The notes under the pieces are model-generated. The model had not been told where the DNA came from. It did not search any database and was given only the letters and a program-made list of their open reading frames with translations. 64,000 bases of DNA from NCBI GenBank assembly GCA_902562015.1, contig CACERX010000004.1, forward strand, positions 1 to 64,000. Reading direction: 5' to 3'. The DNA comes from an uncultured SAR324 cluster bacterium (GTDB lineage: Bacteria; SAR324; NAC60-12). Within the stretch, counting starts at the first letter, position 1. Every line of letters begins with the position of its first letter. Of this stretch, positions 63,775 to 64,000 are shown piece after piece. The position numbers were made by a program, and so were the translations under genes.

Positions 63775-64000
63775 CAGTTACTCAGTTTTTTTGCTTTTTC
63801 CAATACCTGATCAATAGTTCCCACCATGTAGAATGCTTGTTCAGGAAGATCATCATGTTTCCCATCAAGAATTTCCCGGAATCCCTTAATGGTGTCTTTA
63901 ATATCAACATACTCACCTGAAGTACCAGTAAAAGTCTCTGCCACAAAGAAAGGCTGGGAGAGGAATCTCTGTACTTTTCTGGCGCGGCTCACTACGACTT
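63774..64000 (-). CDS. atpD: ATP synthase F1 beta subunit, C-terminal end (partial)
   Basis: The frame is open to the right edge of the window. It encodes [59 protein letters not shown] and a terminal EKAKKL, matching the end of the catalytic beta subunit. A GTG at 63992 is an internal valine codon. The last base of the TAA stop coincides with the first base of the atpC ATG at 63774 on this strand. The remainder and the rest of the atp operon lie outside the window. Confidence 0.95.
   Translation of the reverse strand, partial: VVVSRARKVQRFLSQPFFVAETFTGTSGEYVDIKDTIKGFREILDGKHDDLPEQAFYMVGTIDQVLEKAKKLSN

Overview
The window reads as one contiguous stretch of bacterial chromosome from a Gram-negative, flagellated bacterium with an AT-rich genome. 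Outer-membrane genes are spread through it: heptose synthesis (hldE, gmhB), KDO synthesis (kdsD), a lipid A type acyltransferase, periplasmic DsbD/DsbA-like proteins and periplasmic prolyl isomerases. The gyrase B subunit carries the insert typical of Gram-negative GyrB. A deep-branching, possibly marine, proteobacterial or SAR324-like lineage would fit, but that is only an impression from gene content; no rRNA is present to test it. I see no tRNA, rRNA, CRISPR array, insertion sequence, integrase or phage gene.

Layout. Positions 1-4006 (+): end of recF, gyrB, der. 4066-17262 (-): an archaeal-looking serine hydroxymethyltransferase, hldE with a DsbA-like protein, a Lon-N domain protein and a radical-SAM SPL homologue, ribF, a degenerate U32 protein, an ABC ATPase, a membrane coiled-coil protein, a decayed dprA tail, smpB, cca and UDP-xylose synthase. 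17647-28617 (+): recA, mnmH, a large secreted TPR protein, a perfect parS site, cmk, then a three-gene UDP-GlcNAc block (GlmU-like, glmS, an oversized phosphohexomutase). 28666-30274 (-): motB and motA. 30825-33161 (+): rlmE and a flagellin behind a sigma-28 type promoter. 33366-39029 (+): a sugar/nucleoside-type ABC ATPase overlapping xanthine dehydrogenase genes. 39169-52523 (+): ilvC, dsbD, a zinc aminopeptidase-like lipoprotein, gmhB, a cyclophilin-parvulin fusion, a CinA-like protein, gpmI, UDP-glucose dehydrogenase, dapD, kdsD and a DUF1326 protein. 52643-56055 (-): MFS carrier, dipeptide epimerase, lipid A acyltransferase. 56381-61596 (+): lepA, an orphan PfaD-like enoyl reductase, an orphan ParA and a DUF3102-like DNA-binding protein. 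61593-64000 (-): a DUF368 membrane protein, an unknown protein, atpC and the end of atpD.

How it works together. recF-gyrB, a perfect ParB site and the ATP synthase genes suggest a position near the replication origin. The envelope theme is strong: UDP-GlcNAc supply, UDP-glucuronate and UDP-xylose supply, heptose and KDO, lipid A acylation, diaminopimelate (dapD), murein-peptide recycling (dipeptide epimerase) and a probable undecaprenyl-phosphate carrier.

Most notable: the perfect parS site; the dprA remnant with two in-frame stops; the unusual UDP-GlcNAc block; the orphan PfaD; the orphan ParA/DNA-binding pair; the fusion of two unrelated prolyl isomerase families; and an SPL-like radical SAM protein that seems to lack the catalytic cysteine. 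No single cluster looks like a wholly new defence or mobile system.
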